Positions 18,042 through 26,713 are shown, counted from the first letter of the stretch. The stretch: DNA of 64,000 bases from Halorubrum amylolyticum (GCF_004114995.1 NZ_SDJP01000004.1:85622-149621), one strand, 5' to 3'. The notes: generated by a model not told the origin, from the sequence alone. Translations and numbers: made by a program.

Positions 18042-18608
18042 TCAATTAGACGTCTCGGAAGAGTCAGCCCCCTCCTTGTCATCCATTTCATTTTCTTTGT
18101 CTTCTTTCTCCTCTTGATCCGGAACGCACGTAACGCTGAGAGTACGGTCCAGTGAGACGCTTGCCGCCGATCCGCTTCCGACTACTTCGAACTTGAGTTT
18201 GACTACCTGCTTGGTAGAACAATTTAGCGTGACGATGACAGAACCAACACTACCTCGATCGAGGTGACCGGGGGCATCGAAGGTTTCGACGGTGGGCTCA
18301 GAACCTGTGCCTGCGCGGGAAACGTCGACGATCAAGGTGTCGAAATCAACACTGGCTCGGTTGTGGTACTCAATGGTGGCTGTAGGTTCCCCTGCGGTGA
18401 TTTCTTCATTCTCGTTGACGAGCGGATCGTAGCCGAGATAGGCTTTGTCGTCCTCAGCTACGCCCATCTCGACTCCGCGGTCAGCGTCCATAGTAGTGAA
18501 CCCGGTGGTGCCGAAGACAAGTCCACTCGCCGCCGTGAATGCGAGAAGGATGCTCAAGATGCGGAATTTGCCCACACGAATCGACAGCGTCCGGCTGATT
18601 GTACTCAT
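18042..18608 (-). CDS. Exported DUF1102/TasA-like protein
   Basis: This 188-residue protein has an N-terminal signal/TM segment (FRILSILLAFTAASGLVFG). The mature region (DADRGVEMGVAEDDKAYLGYDP) resembles the DUF1102 proteins encoded at 19642 and 20192. It has two Cys (NCST; TCVP) and an acidic tail (EEKEDKENEMDDKEG). A surface-fibre or envelope role is plausible by analogy with TasA/camelysin-like proteins. The ATG at 18608 is used; a GTG two codons earlier exists. The upstream regulator gene stops 2 bp before it. Confidence 0.65.
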   Translation of the reverse strand: MSTISRTLSIRVGKFRILSILLAFTAASGLVFGTTGFTTMDADRGVEMGVAEDDKAYLGYDPLVNENEEITAGEPTATIEYHNRASVDFDTLIVDVSRAGTGSEPTVETFDAPGHLDRGSVGSVIVTLNCSTKQVVKLKFEVVGSGSAASVSLDRTLSVTCVPDQEEKEDKENEMDDKEGADSSETSN

Positions 18609-18610
18609 TC

Positions 18611-19192
18611 TCACTTATAGAGTTCGGGTGGCTTCTCCGTATTGCCGAGTCGGGTACGCCGGCCGACAATGTGATGAACAACTGACGACATCCCGAAGGC
18701 AGTGACTGTGAAGATGCCCACTTCAAGCGGCTCGAGTGCGCCGAATATTGGTGCCTCAACTGCGACTGCGAGCAGGAGAGTGATCGCGACACCCGCGAGC
18801 CCGACGTAGTAGAGACTCCACGGGATCTCCTTGCTGCTGAGAGCTTCAATATAAATATCGAGGCTTTCCAGCTGGGGTGTGGGACGAACCATATTCTCTT
18901 CTTTGTCGATAGTCACGATGTTCTTTTTTTCTAGATTTGGTAGGTGGGTTCGCTGGAGCGTACTGTATACGCTTCGCTGTTTTTCGTAATCGACTTCCTC
19001 CAAGTCCACGCCAATTTCCCAGGCAGTGATGTACGCTGAGAGTTCAGAGATCTCGACCGGCCCTTCTCTACGTTTAAGCGCATGGATCACGAACCGTCGC
19101 CGACGGTTCGACAGGACGTCATATATTTCGTCATCAGACAGTTCACCTTTGTTTGAGTTCGATGTGTTCGCCGTTGTGGTGATCGGTAGCAT
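18611..19192 (-). CDS. DUF7344-type wHTH membrane regulator
   Basis: The 193-residue protein starts with a winged helix of the haloarchaeal DUF7344 type (LSDDEIYDVLSNRRRRFVIHALKRREGPVEISELS), with a QRTHLPNLEKKNIV wing. Two TM segments follow (about 122-142 and 148-168). It is directly upstream of the exported protein at 18042 and divergent from the two DUF1102 genes, so it probably controls the cluster from the membrane. Confidence 0.8.
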   Translation of the reverse strand: MLPITTTANTSNSNKGELSDDEIYDVLSNRRRRFVIHALKRREGPVEISELSAYITAWEIGVDLEEVDYEKQRSVYSTLQRTHLPNLEKKNIVTIDKEENMVRPTPQLESLDIYIEALSSKEIPWSLYYVGLAGVAITLLLAVAVEAPIFGALEPLEVGIFTVTAFGMSSVVHHIVGRRTRLGNTEKPPELYK

Positions 19193-19451
19193 TGAATCAT
19201 CCCCTCTTTGTCTGCTGGCTAAGGTATCCCAAACCCAACCTCTCGAGTGACAATTGCATTCTGAGTGAGCAGATACTATAAATAGATGTGATAGTTCATC
19301 TGTTAATGTTTTTATTATGGTATTTTCTGCCCTTCCTCGTTGGTTGTGAAGGCCACGATTGAAGCGTCACAGGATCACTCTCGAGTCTTCAGGCTGTCCT
19401 CAACCCGTCCGAAACGACATCCTGAATACTGCGAGATAGCGGATATTCTCT

Positions 19452-19490
19452 TCAAGCACTGCTTGATGTCCACAACAAGACGTGCTTGAA
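19452..19490. promoter_or_regulatory. Palindrome with extra half-site in divergent region
   Basis: TCAAGCACTGCTTGA (19452-19466) is a perfect palindrome about a central C. A third half-site, GTGCTTGAA (19482-19490), also pairs with TTCAAGCAC at 19451-19459. It lies in the 449-bp region between the DUF7344 regulator and the DUF1102 genes and is a candidate operator for that regulator. Confidence 0.45.
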
Positions 19491-19641
19491 CTATATCGAG
19501 TCGAGCATTCGATCCATCGAGCGCTCCACGATTTGGCCTCGAGGATCTCATAACGAAGTAGGTCCCTCCCCATGCCCTATTCGAGTACTTCCGACCCAAA
19601 CGGTGGGATTCGGAGGTACTAGAACACAGGTGAGATACGAC

Positions 19642-20187
19642 ATGGAACGTCGCAAATTCGTGATCGGTCTGGGTGCACTGGCTTCTGGAAGCGCAGCTGC
19701 TGTGGGTACGGGTGCGTTTACAAGCGTGACGGCCACGCGTGACATTGACGTTGAAGTTGCCGATGACGCTTCCGCCTACCTTCGACTCCAAGGAACTGGC
19801 GGCGCAAATTCGGATTACGTGACTGATGATGGGGATGGTGGAACGCTGGCGATCAGCCTAGATAGTGGTAACAGTAGTGACGTTGGCGATGGTGGCGGTG
19901 AAGGGGTCAATCCTGATGCTGTGACGAAGATTGATAATCTGTTCGACATTGAGAATCAGGGAACCCAGGAGGTTGATGTCTCCATCACTAAGACTGGAGA
20001 TAACAGTGACTTGGTGACCTTCCACCCGGGCGGCTACAGTAATTCTGCGCTCTCCAGTTCCGCTAAGACGCTCGGTACGGGGGGCGACACTGCGATCTAC
20101 GTCAAGGTCGATACGGAAGACGAAGGAGTCTCGGACGGGGATGAACTGCTCGACAGCGTGACGTTCACCGCGGAAGCTACGTCGTAG
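19642..20187 (+). CDS. DUF1102 family exported protein
   Basis: This 181-residue protein has the N-terminus MERRKFVIGLGALASG, a hydrophobic run, then TGAFTSVTATRDIDVEVADDASAYL, diagnostic of haloarchaeal DUF1102. The body is beta-rich with many Asp/Gly/Ser and a conserved IENQGTQEV motif. An AGGTGAG ribosome site precedes the ATG at 19642. It is paired with a paralogue starting 4 bp after the stop. Likely a secreted filament or surface-layer-associated protein. Confidence 0.8.
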   Translation: MERRKFVIGLGALASGSAAAVGTGAFTSVTATRDIDVEVADDASAYLRLQGTGGANSDYVTDDGDGGTLAISLDSGNSSDVGDGGGEGVNPDAVTKIDNLFDIENQGTQEVDVSITKTGDNSDLVTFHPGGYSNSALSSSAKTLGTGGDTAIYVKVDTEDEGVSDGDELLDSVTFTAEATS

Positions 20188-20191
20188 ACCA

Positions 20192-20782
20192 ATGGAACGA
20201 AGAAATTTCGTACTGGGTCTCGGCGCACTTGCGGCCGGCAGCGGTGCTGCGGTTGGTACCGGTGCGTTCAGCAGCGTCGAAGCGCAGCGGGATATCGGTA
20301 TCTCGGTGGCCGGTGACGCCGATTCATACCTGGCCATTGAGCCGGGTACGGAAAACGGTGAGTACCTCACCGGCGCCGACACGTCCGCAGCGGCACTCGA
20401 TTTCACGTCGAATAACTCACAAGTCACAGGCGACGGAAACGGGCTCAACGCGAACGCGCTGTCAACGTTCGCAGACGTGTTCAGTGTTCGGAATCAGGGG
20501 ACGCAAGATGTTGAGTTGAGAGTTACTCCATTGGTGTATACCGACGTTGATGCGAGCTGGTTTGGTGGTGTCGAGGCTGTCCTCGCGGTATTCCTCGTAC
20601 CAGTGAATCCAGATAATATTGAAGTGGATCTCCAATTTTTAGATCTCGACCTAATCAGTGTCAAAGATCTAACTCCAGGTGACGAACTGGAATTTGGAAT
20701 GGCTGCAATCGCATTCCCCGAAGAGTCGATCGATTCGTCCAGTATCAGTGAAGAACTCGAAATCACTGCGGAGGAGGTGTGA
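20192..20782 (+). CDS. DUF1102 family exported protein, paralogue
   Basis: The 196-residue protein shares the N-terminal pattern of the previous gene (MERRNFVLGLGALAAG; TGAFSSVEAQRDIGISVAGDADSYL) and the VRNQGTQDVELRV strand. The C-terminal third is longer and more hydrophobic (GGVEAVLAVFLVPV). It is in an operon with the gene before it and the 42-codon ORF after it. Confidence 0.8.
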   Translation: MERRNFVLGLGALAAGSGAAVGTGAFSSVEAQRDIGISVAGDADSYLAIEPGTENGEYLTGADTSAAALDFTSNNSQVTGDGNGLNANALSTFADVFSVRNQGTQDVELRVTPLVYTDVDASWFGGVEAVLAVFLVPVNPDNIEVDLQFLDLDLISVKDLTPGDELEFGMAAIAFPEESIDSSSISEELEITAEEV

Positions 20783-20784
20783 CA

Positions 20785-20913
20785 ATGGCCGAAGAATACA
20801 ATCCAACTCTGAGCGCGTACGAAAATGTCTTTGGGAGTACAATTAACCTAGGCCCAGTAGATATAACTGAAGAGGAAATGGACGCCGCTCTCAAAGAACT
20901 CCATAACGGCTGA
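20785..20913 (+). CDS. Short acidic protein, 42 residues
   Basis: ATG at 20785 follows a very strong ribosome site (GGAGGAGGTG), which overlaps the end of the DUF1102 gene 2 bp upstream. The 42 codons give an acidic peptide (MAEEYNPTLSAYENVFGS ... EEEMDAALKELHNG) with a predicted C-terminal helix. The strong Shine-Dalgarno and acidic composition argue that it is translated. Function unknown; perhaps a partner of the DUF1102 proteins. Confidence 0.6.
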   Translation: MAEEYNPTLSAYENVFGSTINLGPVDITEEEMDAALKELHNG

Positions 20914-21300
20914 GTGTTAAAGCCGTCTACCGCATTTTTGCCGGACGTCGTTATCAATCACGTACTCAATATTCTACCTAGGATGGACAGTGAGATCCTG
21001 TCTGTGAGTCCGTCGAGTGCTGTCACATTCTTGCGCCCCCTGTACGTAGTCTTCAATCAATTTGAGATGAACAAACTGTCTACAGCAACGTCTCCAGTAT
21101 GCGGTGTTTCGATCGTTTCCTCAAGACGACTGAATATCATGTCTGAGGACAAAATCCGGGTAGTTGGCAAGCACCACCTGAGTTATGGCCCCCGCAAAAT
21201 AGAATTGACTCGCAGTGCTGTGTCTGTAGCTTCTGTAATCGAATCGGTCTCTGATATTATTGACTCAAACTCAACTAGTCCGAGAGACCTAGATAAATAG
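20914..21300 (+). CDS. Doubtful ORF, 128 residues
   Basis: A GTG ORF begins right after the stop of the 42-codon gene. The protein is not acidic, has no recognisable domain, and its base composition is low in GC. If anything is translated, the part from an internal MSEDKIRVVGKHH is the more convincing segment. It may be a decayed gene. Confidence 0.2.
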   Translation: MLKPSTAFLPDVVINHVLNILPRMDSEILSVSPSSAVTFLRPLYVVFNQFEMNKLSTATSPVCGVSIVSSRRLNIMSEDKIRVVGKHHLSYGPRKIELTRSAVSVASVIESVSDIIDSNSTSPRDLDK

Positions 21301-21400
21301 GGTGGTCCAGAACTGTGGAACCACACTCCCCGATCCGGCTGGCATCGGCCCCAACACGGTCGGCCATGTTCAATCGATACGGATCTGACCGAGTCGCTGA

Positions 21401-22180
21401 TTACATCTGTGAGGTGATCTCGCTGGAGAGTGTTTTGAGATCAGCGTTAGCGATCTGATCAGATGCGATGAGTCGAAGGCGCGGGCGACCGATGTCGATC
21501 GGGACCTTTTCTGTGTCGATCAGGTCGGCGTCCTCGAGTGCTGATTTGGTTCGGGAGTACGTTGCCTTTGAAGCAATGCCGACCTCTTCGCCCCATTTCG
21601 AGATATCGTAGAGAAGGACCTCATTCCGTGCAGCGAGGAGGAGGGTGACCTCAACGATATCGAGGTATCCGGTCGTGTTAGATATCTCGTCAGCGTTGGA
21701 TAGCACTTCGTCGAGGTCGTCTGCGATATCATCACCAATGTCTTCTCGAAGTGTTTGCTTTACCTTCGAGATTGCCGGCGTCCGGAGACGGTAGCTCTCG
21801 GCGTCCTCGAAATGAGACTTGAAAGTGGAGTACAGGGATGAGGAAAGGTCGTGATCCGAAGACGATACACTGTGCCCGCCCATGAGGGGCACAACTATCT
21901 CAGATTCAGTTGCTAAGATGGTATTCTGGACTGGGTCGGTGAGCGTTCGAATGTCAAGTTGGTCCTGCTCAACTAGTTCGGCAATCTTCGACGCGGTGAT
22001 AAAGTTGTAGAGTGCGTCCTTGATCTCGTCGCTTTCCGCGAGTAGGTGAATCTCTGGGTGATCCTCAGCTGCTGTCAACTCTTCTGTGAGAGATGCGATC
22101 TGTCTTGAGTGAGGATTGAGATACAGTACTGGTTCTTCTCCATCAGGAAGCAGCTGAACGCTAGCGTGTTGTTGGCTCAT
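21401..22180 (-). CDS. TbsP/DUF5821-like transcriptional regulator
   Basis: This 259-residue protein resembles the haloarchaeal DUF5821/TbsP type. An N-terminal alpha/beta part (VLYLNPHSRQIASL; IHLLAESDEIKDALYNFITASKIAELV) precedes a C-terminal winged helix (WGEEVGIASKATYSRTKSALEDADLI; IGRPRLRL). TbsP in Haloferax acts with TrmB in glucose-dependent control. ATG 22180 is preferred; the longer upstream reading has no family character. Regulated genes here are not evident. Confidence 0.6.
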   Translation of the reverse strand: MSQQHASVQLLPDGEEPVLYLNPHSRQIASLTEELTAAEDHPEIHLLAESDEIKDALYNFITASKIAELVEQDQLDIRTLTDPVQNTILATESEIVVPLMGGHSVSSSDHDLSSSLYSTFKSHFEDAESYRLRTPAISKVKQTLREDIGDDIADDLDEVLSNADEISNTTGYLDIVEVTLLLAARNEVLLYDISKWGEEVGIASKATYSRTKSALEDADLIDTEKVPIDIGRPRLRLIASDQIANADLKTLSSEITSQM

Positions 22181-22501
22181 ATTTATATAATTTACAGAGG
22201 CGCACTTAGTAGATTTGGAATCTGATAGTTGTTGAGAAAACACAGTCTGTTCAAATGACGAATACAGAAATAGATGGTGCGCTCTTATGTAGTTCATTGT
22301 TGATGGACTGCGGTCTAGCGATTTGCGGTTGCGTGAATTAACTCGAGAGTCCACGGTAGAGGTGTTTAGAAGAGCAATTAGCGCTCCCAACCAGCTAGTG
22401 ATGACAACCACAATTTCCTACCGGAGAACGATCAAAATCATTGAGAATTCCGTCAGAGTCAGATCAGTAGTATTTCAAAACTTGAATACGAAAATTACGA
22501 C

Positions 22502-22783
22502 ATGTACGACCTCACTGGCTTTCAGCGAGACCTGCTGTACGTAATTGCCGGCCTCGATGACCCTCACGGGCTTGCGATTAAAGACGAACTTGAGGACTAC
22601 TACGAAAAGGAGATCCACCATGGTCGGCTCTATCCGAATCTCGACACGCTTGTTGAGAAGGGACTTGTCGAGAAAAGTCAGCGTGATCGACGAACCAACG
22701 AGTACACCATGACCCGCCGAGGCACCAGAGAGATTGAGGCGCGGGCCGAATGGGAAGCCGAGTATATTGACCACGACGGCTGA
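22502..22783 (+). CDS. PadR-family regulator
   Basis: The 93-residue protein is a minimal PadR winged helix (MYDLTGFQRDLLYVIAGL; AIKDELEDYYEKEIHHGRLYPNLDTLVEKGLVEK; NEYTMTRRGTREIEAR). It lacks the C-terminal dimerisation helix domain of larger PadR proteins, as is common in haloarchaea. It stands alone, so its target is probably its own or a neighbouring promoter. Confidence 0.85.
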   Translation: MYDLTGFQRDLLYVIAGLDDPHGLAIKDELEDYYEKEIHHGRLYPNLDTLVEKGLVEKSQRDRRTNEYTMTRRGTREIEARAEWEAEYIDHDG

Positions 22784-22891
22784 CTGAACTGCCGCACTCG
22801 AGGACAGTTCGATCCCGAAAATTCACAGACACTTCGCGTGAGCTCCACTCAGAACCTCTAGTATCTGGACTATTTGGTCTGAGAGACAGTG

Positions 22892-23239
22892 CTACAGTAT
22901 CGATTCCACTTGGTCTTCCCACCCTTCCTCACTATATACATCATCATCCGGGGCATTTTCGAACAGCCGTACCACAGCATCAATCGATTCGAGTCTGTGT
23001 TTGAGTTCTGTTGCGCGCTCTGGGTCGACGTAGTAAGTGTTCTCAGAATGGCAGATGAGCTGGTGTTCGAGTAGGTTCTCCATCGTTTCGGAGATGTCAC
23101 CCTCCCTCACACTCGTCTGCTCGACGATGTTACGTGAAGTAAAGCTCTCGCCGCTGTTCCGGACGAGAAAGCTGAGGATAGTATGCTCGTCAGTATCTGG
23201 AAGCACTGGAAACGGTGTGTCGTTACTGGATTCACCCAT
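22892..23239 (-). CDS. Small winged-helix regulator
   Basis: The 115-residue acidic protein has a winged helix in its first two thirds (HTILSFLVRNSGESFTSRNIVEQTSVREGDISETMENLLEHQLI) and a C-terminal acidic helix (LKHRLESIDAVVRLFENAPDDD). This is the layout of haloarchaeal MarR-like single-domain regulators. It is a single gene in a low-GC stretch. Target unknown. Confidence 0.65.
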   Translation of the reverse strand: MGESSNDTPFPVLPDTDEHTILSFLVRNSGESFTSRNIVEQTSVREGDISETMENLLEHQLICHSENTYYVDPERATELKHRLESIDAVVRLFENAPDDDVYSEEGWEDQVESIL

Positions 23240-23639
23240 AATTAGTTGCGTTTTACACTAGGGGTTCGCCAACCTTCGACTACTGCTTCGTAGAATGGAC
23301 AGCCACCAAGTCCTCCCGCTTGATTGTTGAGTACCATATCCCGATCGGTTACAGCTTTTAGGGGAATGAGGGGAGCGTGTGACACTGCTCGGAGCTGGAC
23401 CGTCCTCAGCGAAGTCTGCTCCGCCCCTCTGTAGCGATATAACTAGCCATCCTCCTTATACTTCAGGTAGACAAAATGAAAGCAGAGCAATTCGCACTAA
23501 GCGTGTTGGGTTCATTGTGGGCACTATCTGAGCCACCGGTATACCATACTATGGCCCTGTGAGTGGGTGAATGAGTGTCCCACGTAGTCTGGACGGAACA
23601 TGCGAGGATGGGCAAGGCACCCTCAGCGACTTTGCGTCG
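23240..23639. other. Intergenic region, 400 bp
   Basis: No convincing gene. A 28-codon ORF at 23476-23562 (+, MKAEQFALSVLGSLWALSE...) has an AGGT before its ATG and could be a micropeptide, but there is no other support. Confidence 0.25.
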
Positions 23640-23885
23640 CTACAGTTCGTATTTGATGAATTCCCAGGGTCGCCAAAATACGAGAATTACAAACAAGATG
23701 AATACAGTGACCCCAAATATAGCTGCGGCTGGCTGGTATTCGTGTAGAGCGATTATATCTGATATTGAAAGACCTGTATAAACTGCCACAATAACCGCAA
23801 CAGCTTCGATGAGCTGGTTTTTTAGTGTTCTCAGCTCAGGTTGTTTGTTTGCTTCAAGCTCTAGAAATCGCTCGTAAAGAGACAT
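23640..23885 (-). CDS. Small two-helix membrane protein, unknown
   Basis: The 81-residue protein has a charged N-terminal helix (MSLYERFLELEANKQPELR) followed by two TM segments (about 25-43 and 50-70) and a short charged tail. It is the last of three tightly packed genes; its start is 8 bp after the previous stop. No family recognised. The operon is low in GC compared with the adjacent parA genes. Confidence 0.6.
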   Translation of the reverse strand: MSLYERFLELEANKQPELRTLKNQLIEAVAVIVAVYTGLSISDIIALHEYQPAAAIFGVTVFILFVILVFWRPWEFIKYEL

Positions 23886-23893
23886 TTATCGGG

Positions 23894-24637
23894 TTATTTG
23901 AGTTTATACCACGTTGTCGCCGATGCAACTCCTACAACGGCTAGGAAGGCGAGCAGTGCTCCAAATAGGACCCCACCAATTGTTCCCTGCGTATAGAACG
24001 TCCAGAACAGCGCTATGAAGAGTATCGACGTAACCGCAGCTCGCAGGCTAAAAGAGGCAAAGCTCGGGTATGGCGGATTGACACCCGAATTGCTGCCTGC
24101 TGGCTGCCCCATATCTTCAATATACGCCTCCAGCTCCCTAACTCTTCCCGCTATATCTGAGCGGAATGAATTGAATTCTGTTTCGACTTCTGCTACTGTT
24201 CTTTGAACTGTGTCTAAGTTCTCACTCAGTTCTTCTATAGAATTATTGGTATTAGTGACATCTGCCAATCTTCGACTTAGTTCACTCTGTGTCGTCTCTA
24301 TTTGACTCAGTTCTTCTTCTAATTGGTTCACTTGCTCAGTTGTATAGTACAATTGCTGCCGGTTTGCTTGAAGAAGCCTATCTACCGTCTCAAAATCAAG
24401 ATCTATTTGGGCCTCACCGCTCCGTTTTGGCGACCATCTACGCGAGTCTGCTGGATGCTGTCGGCCACTGGTTTGAATTGTAAATTCGTCTTCTGGGGGA
24501 TCTTCCTCAGCCACTTGGGCTTCAGTTATATTATTAGGGCTCCCACGGGTGCTATCTCCTGGAAGCGTATTTTGAAACGGTTTGTTTTCTGTACCATCAG
24601 AGCTGCTGATGAATGAGGGTGGTGCTGGTTCACTCAT
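23894..24637 (-). CDS. Coiled-coil protein with C-terminal membrane anchor, unknown
   Basis: This 247-residue protein has a disordered N-terminal region rich in Ser/Pro/Glu. A long predicted coiled coil follows (about residues 85-165; VNQLEEELSQIETTQSELSR then further heptads), and two TM segments end the protein (about 190-240). The topology puts the coiled coil in the cytosol. The ATG at 24637 overlaps the upstream gene by 8 bp, so the two are translationally linked. No family recognised. Confidence 0.65.
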   Translation of the reverse strand: MSEPAPPSFISSSDGTENKPFQNTLPGDSTRGSPNNITEAQVAEEDPPEDEFTIQTSGRQHPADSRRWSPKRSGEAQIDLDFETVDRLLQANRQQLYYTTEQVNQLEEELSQIETTQSELSRRLADVTNTNNSIEELSENLDTVQRTVAEVETEFNSFRSDIAGRVRELEAYIEDMGQPAGSNSGVNPPYPSFASFSLRAAVTSILFIALFWTFYTQGTIGGVLFGALLAFLAVVGVASATTWYKLK

Positions 24638-25475
24638 TGTCTGGGTCTCTTTCTTCGGCACCTTCCAATAACTCCTCAACAATCTCTTCTCTGTCCTCCA
24701 TTTCTATGTCCATTCCTGACTGCTTAACCGCTTCTTCAATAGCAATCATCTGCCCTCGCACTTGTTTGAAATATTCAGGGTTGATCACCTTGTCTGGTTG
24801 TTCGAATGCGATCTCTATCGCATCCATCATCTCGCTCAAAAAGTGTTCAATTAAAACCCAATCTGAGTGAGCGGATGAGTCAATATTGACGTCACGCTGT
24901 CTATCTATCGTGAAGGTGTGTGTATGTTTTAATGTGCCCTCTTTTATGACTCGCTCAGTTTGGATGAAACTCCACCAGTCTTTCCCTTGTGTATTATGAA
25001 AGTTCATACGCTGCATATCCGGACCGTAGTCGAGAATTGAATCAATTAGGAAATGCTGTATCCCAGATGACCCATCGTATTCCGCGAGTTCCTCAACGAA
25101 CTCGGCGTTCATCAAAATCAGACTGTGAATATAGGCTATGATCGCACGATTAAGTGATTCCCAATCGTCTTCACCGTAGTCGCTGGTCTCCTCGGTTCCG
25201 GTGATTGCGATTACTATATTGGTGTGTAGTCTCCCAGGCACATTCTGCATTTCATAATTTTCAAGCGCTGATTCTACCGCTTTCTCTATCTGCTTATCTC
25301 GCTGTATGAACAGCTCTTGATGCTTCACCAGAGCTTCTAGATTTTCAGCGGGATCGGAGGTTTCCAACGGTGTATATGATAGGTTGCGTTCGTCCGTCTC
25401 ATTGACCATGGTTGGCGGTATATTCGAGGATAGGTCAATCTTTGGACGTTTGTAATCAAGCGTCTGACGCACCAT
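24630..25475 (-). CDS. Soluble protein of unknown function, first gene of operon
   Basis: This 281-residue, mostly alpha-helical acidic protein has no signal, no TM segment and no motif I recognise. Notable stretches are a Trp-rich middle (GKDWWSFIQTERV) and a highly acidic C-terminal tail. The ATG at 25475 has a GGAGAG element 11 nt upstream; the ATG at 25409 lacks one. The gene is divergent from parA across only 45 bp, so their promoters overlap. With the two membrane proteins it may form a membrane-bound complex. Confidence 0.6.
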   Translation of the reverse strand: MVRQTLDYKRPKIDLSSNIPPTMVNETDERNLSYTPLETSDPAENLEALVKHQELFIQRDKQIEKAVESALENYEMQNVPGRLHTNIVIAITGTEETSDYGEDDWESLNRAIIAYIHSLILMNAEFVEELAEYDGSSGIQHFLIDSILDYGPDMQRMNFHNTQGKDWWSFIQTERVIKEGTLKHTHTFTIDRQRDVNIDSSAHSDWVLIEHFLSEMMDAIEIAFEQPDKVINPEYFKQVRGQMIAIEEAVKQSGMDIEMEDREEIVEELLEGAEERDPDNE

Positions 25476-25498
25476 TAAGGCTCTCCGACATCTTTCCC

Positions 25499-26440
25499 CT
25501 CTTTGAGGACAAAGACATCTATGAGGATCGGAGTCACCAACCAGAAAGGAGGTGCCGGGAAGACGACCACGACACTGAATGTTGCCGGCGCGCTGAACCA
25601 GCGCGGCCACGACGTGCTCGTCATCGACCTCGACCCGCAAGGCCACGCGACCGAGGGGCTCGGTTTCGAGGATCTCTATGACGATCCCGACCGCGACTCG
25701 CTGTTCGACGTCCTCCCAGATATCGACCGGATGGACGACCTGGAGCAACTAGTCGTCGAGCACCAGGAGGTCGACGTCGTCCCGAGCCACGAGCGCATGA
25801 TCAACGCCGAAGATGAGCTCGCGAACGTGATGAAGCGCGAGGAGCGACTCAACATGCTCCTCGACGAGAGCGGCGCCAACCAGCGTTGGGACTTCGTTCT
25901 CGTCGACTGCCCGCCGAACCTCGGCGTGCTCACCGACAACGCGATCGTCGCGACGGGGAACGTCCTGATCCCCGCGCAGGCGAAGTCGACCAGCATCCGC
26001 GCGATCGAACTCCTGTTCAAGCAGCTCCGGAGCATCGAATCCGCGTTCGGCGCCGTCGACGAGGTCGCACTCGTCGCGAACGAGGTCGGCGTCGATGGCG
26101 AGGCCGAGGAGATGATGGAGTGGTTCAAAGATGTCTTTGAGGACAGAGAGAATTGCGAGGTCTTTGAGATAAGAAAACGAGTCGCTCTCCAGCGTGCGTG
26201 GAACGCCGGTGTGTCCATTTTCGAGCACGACGAGGATAGCGACATGGAGTCGGTCTACTTGGAGGTCGCCGAGCATCTGGAGGACTACCCTCATGACTGA
26301 CGGTGACGGTAAGCGGGACCGGAACCCCTGGGATGATCGCTATGACCGCGACGATGACGACGATGATCGCGACGATGCCGCCCTCGAGGGCGCGTCGTCA
26401 ACCTCGGAAACATCGGATATATCAAAGACCTCAAAGAGAG
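25499..26440. repeat. Scattered TCTTTGAG motifs in the parA locus
   Basis: Related sites occur at 25499-25508 (CTCTTTGAGG, before the parA ATG), 26133-26142 (GTCTTTGAGG) and 26159-26169 (GGTCTTTGAGA, inside parA). Two inverted sites lie at 26421-26431 and 26429-26440, inside the next gene. The coding stretches that hold them are AT-rich in otherwise GC-rich genes. They may be ParB-like binding or centromere sites. Confidence 0.4.
25521..26300 (+). CDS. parA: ParA-family partition ATPase
   Basis: The 259-residue protein has the deviant Walker A QKGGAGKTTT near residues 8-17, a Walker A' region IDLDPQGHATEGLG, and Walker B VLVDCPPNLG. It is a ParA/Soj-type ATPase for plasmid or chromosome segregation. 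I chose ATG 25521 over a TTG at 25503 because the Walker A then has the usual N-terminal spacing. The last 50 codons contain an AT-rich patch with two TCTTTGAG motifs. The next gene overlaps its end by 8 bp. Confidence 0.92.
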   Translation: MRIGVTNQKGGAGKTTTTLNVAGALNQRGHDVLVIDLDPQGHATEGLGFEDLYDDPDRDSLFDVLPDIDRMDDLEQLVVEHQEVDVVPSHERMINAEDELANVMKREERLNMLLDESGANQRWDFVLVDCPPNLGVLTDNAIVATGNVLIPAQAKSTSIRAIELLFKQLRSIESAFGAVDEVALVANEVGVDGEAEEMMEWFKDVFEDRENCEVFEIRKRVALQRAWNAGVSIFEHDEDSDMESVYLEVAEHLEDYPHD

Positions 26441-26703
26441 AAAAGACAACAGAGATGGCTAAGAGCGAAAAGACCGCAGAGAGCGAAGAGAGCAGCGGAA
26501 CTGTCCGGGAGCGGAAGAACGTGAACATGTACTTGCCAGAGGGTCTCGTCGACGACCTCCAGTTACGGTACTCGGAGCTGAACGTTGAGTGGCGGCGCCG
26601 TCACGGCGAGGACATGCCGAAGAACGAGGAGTTCTACCCAGCAGCGATTCGGTCGGCGCTGGGAGAGTCGTCGATCGAGGAAGAGCTCGGCCTCGAGGAG
26701 TAG
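26293..26703 (+). CDS. ParA-linked small protein, putative centromere-binding partner
   Basis: The 136-residue protein has an acidic, disordered first half with runs of Asp/Arg (DRDDDDDDRDD) and Lys/Thr/Ser. A folded C-terminal half (NVNMYLPEGLVDDLQLRYSELN) reads like a ribbon-helix-helix strand plus helices. Its ATG overlaps the parA stop (ATGACTGA). Small DNA-binding partners encoded after parA are usual in archaeal plasmids, so a ParB-like role is inferred. Confidence 0.6.
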   Translation: MTDGDGKRDRNPWDDRYDRDDDDDDRDDAALEGASSTSETSDISKTSKREKTTEMAKSEKTAESEESSGTVRERKNVNMYLPEGLVDDLQLRYSELNVEWRRRHGEDMPKNEEFYPAAIRSALGESSIEEELGLEE

Positions 26704-26713
26704 TTGCTGCGGC

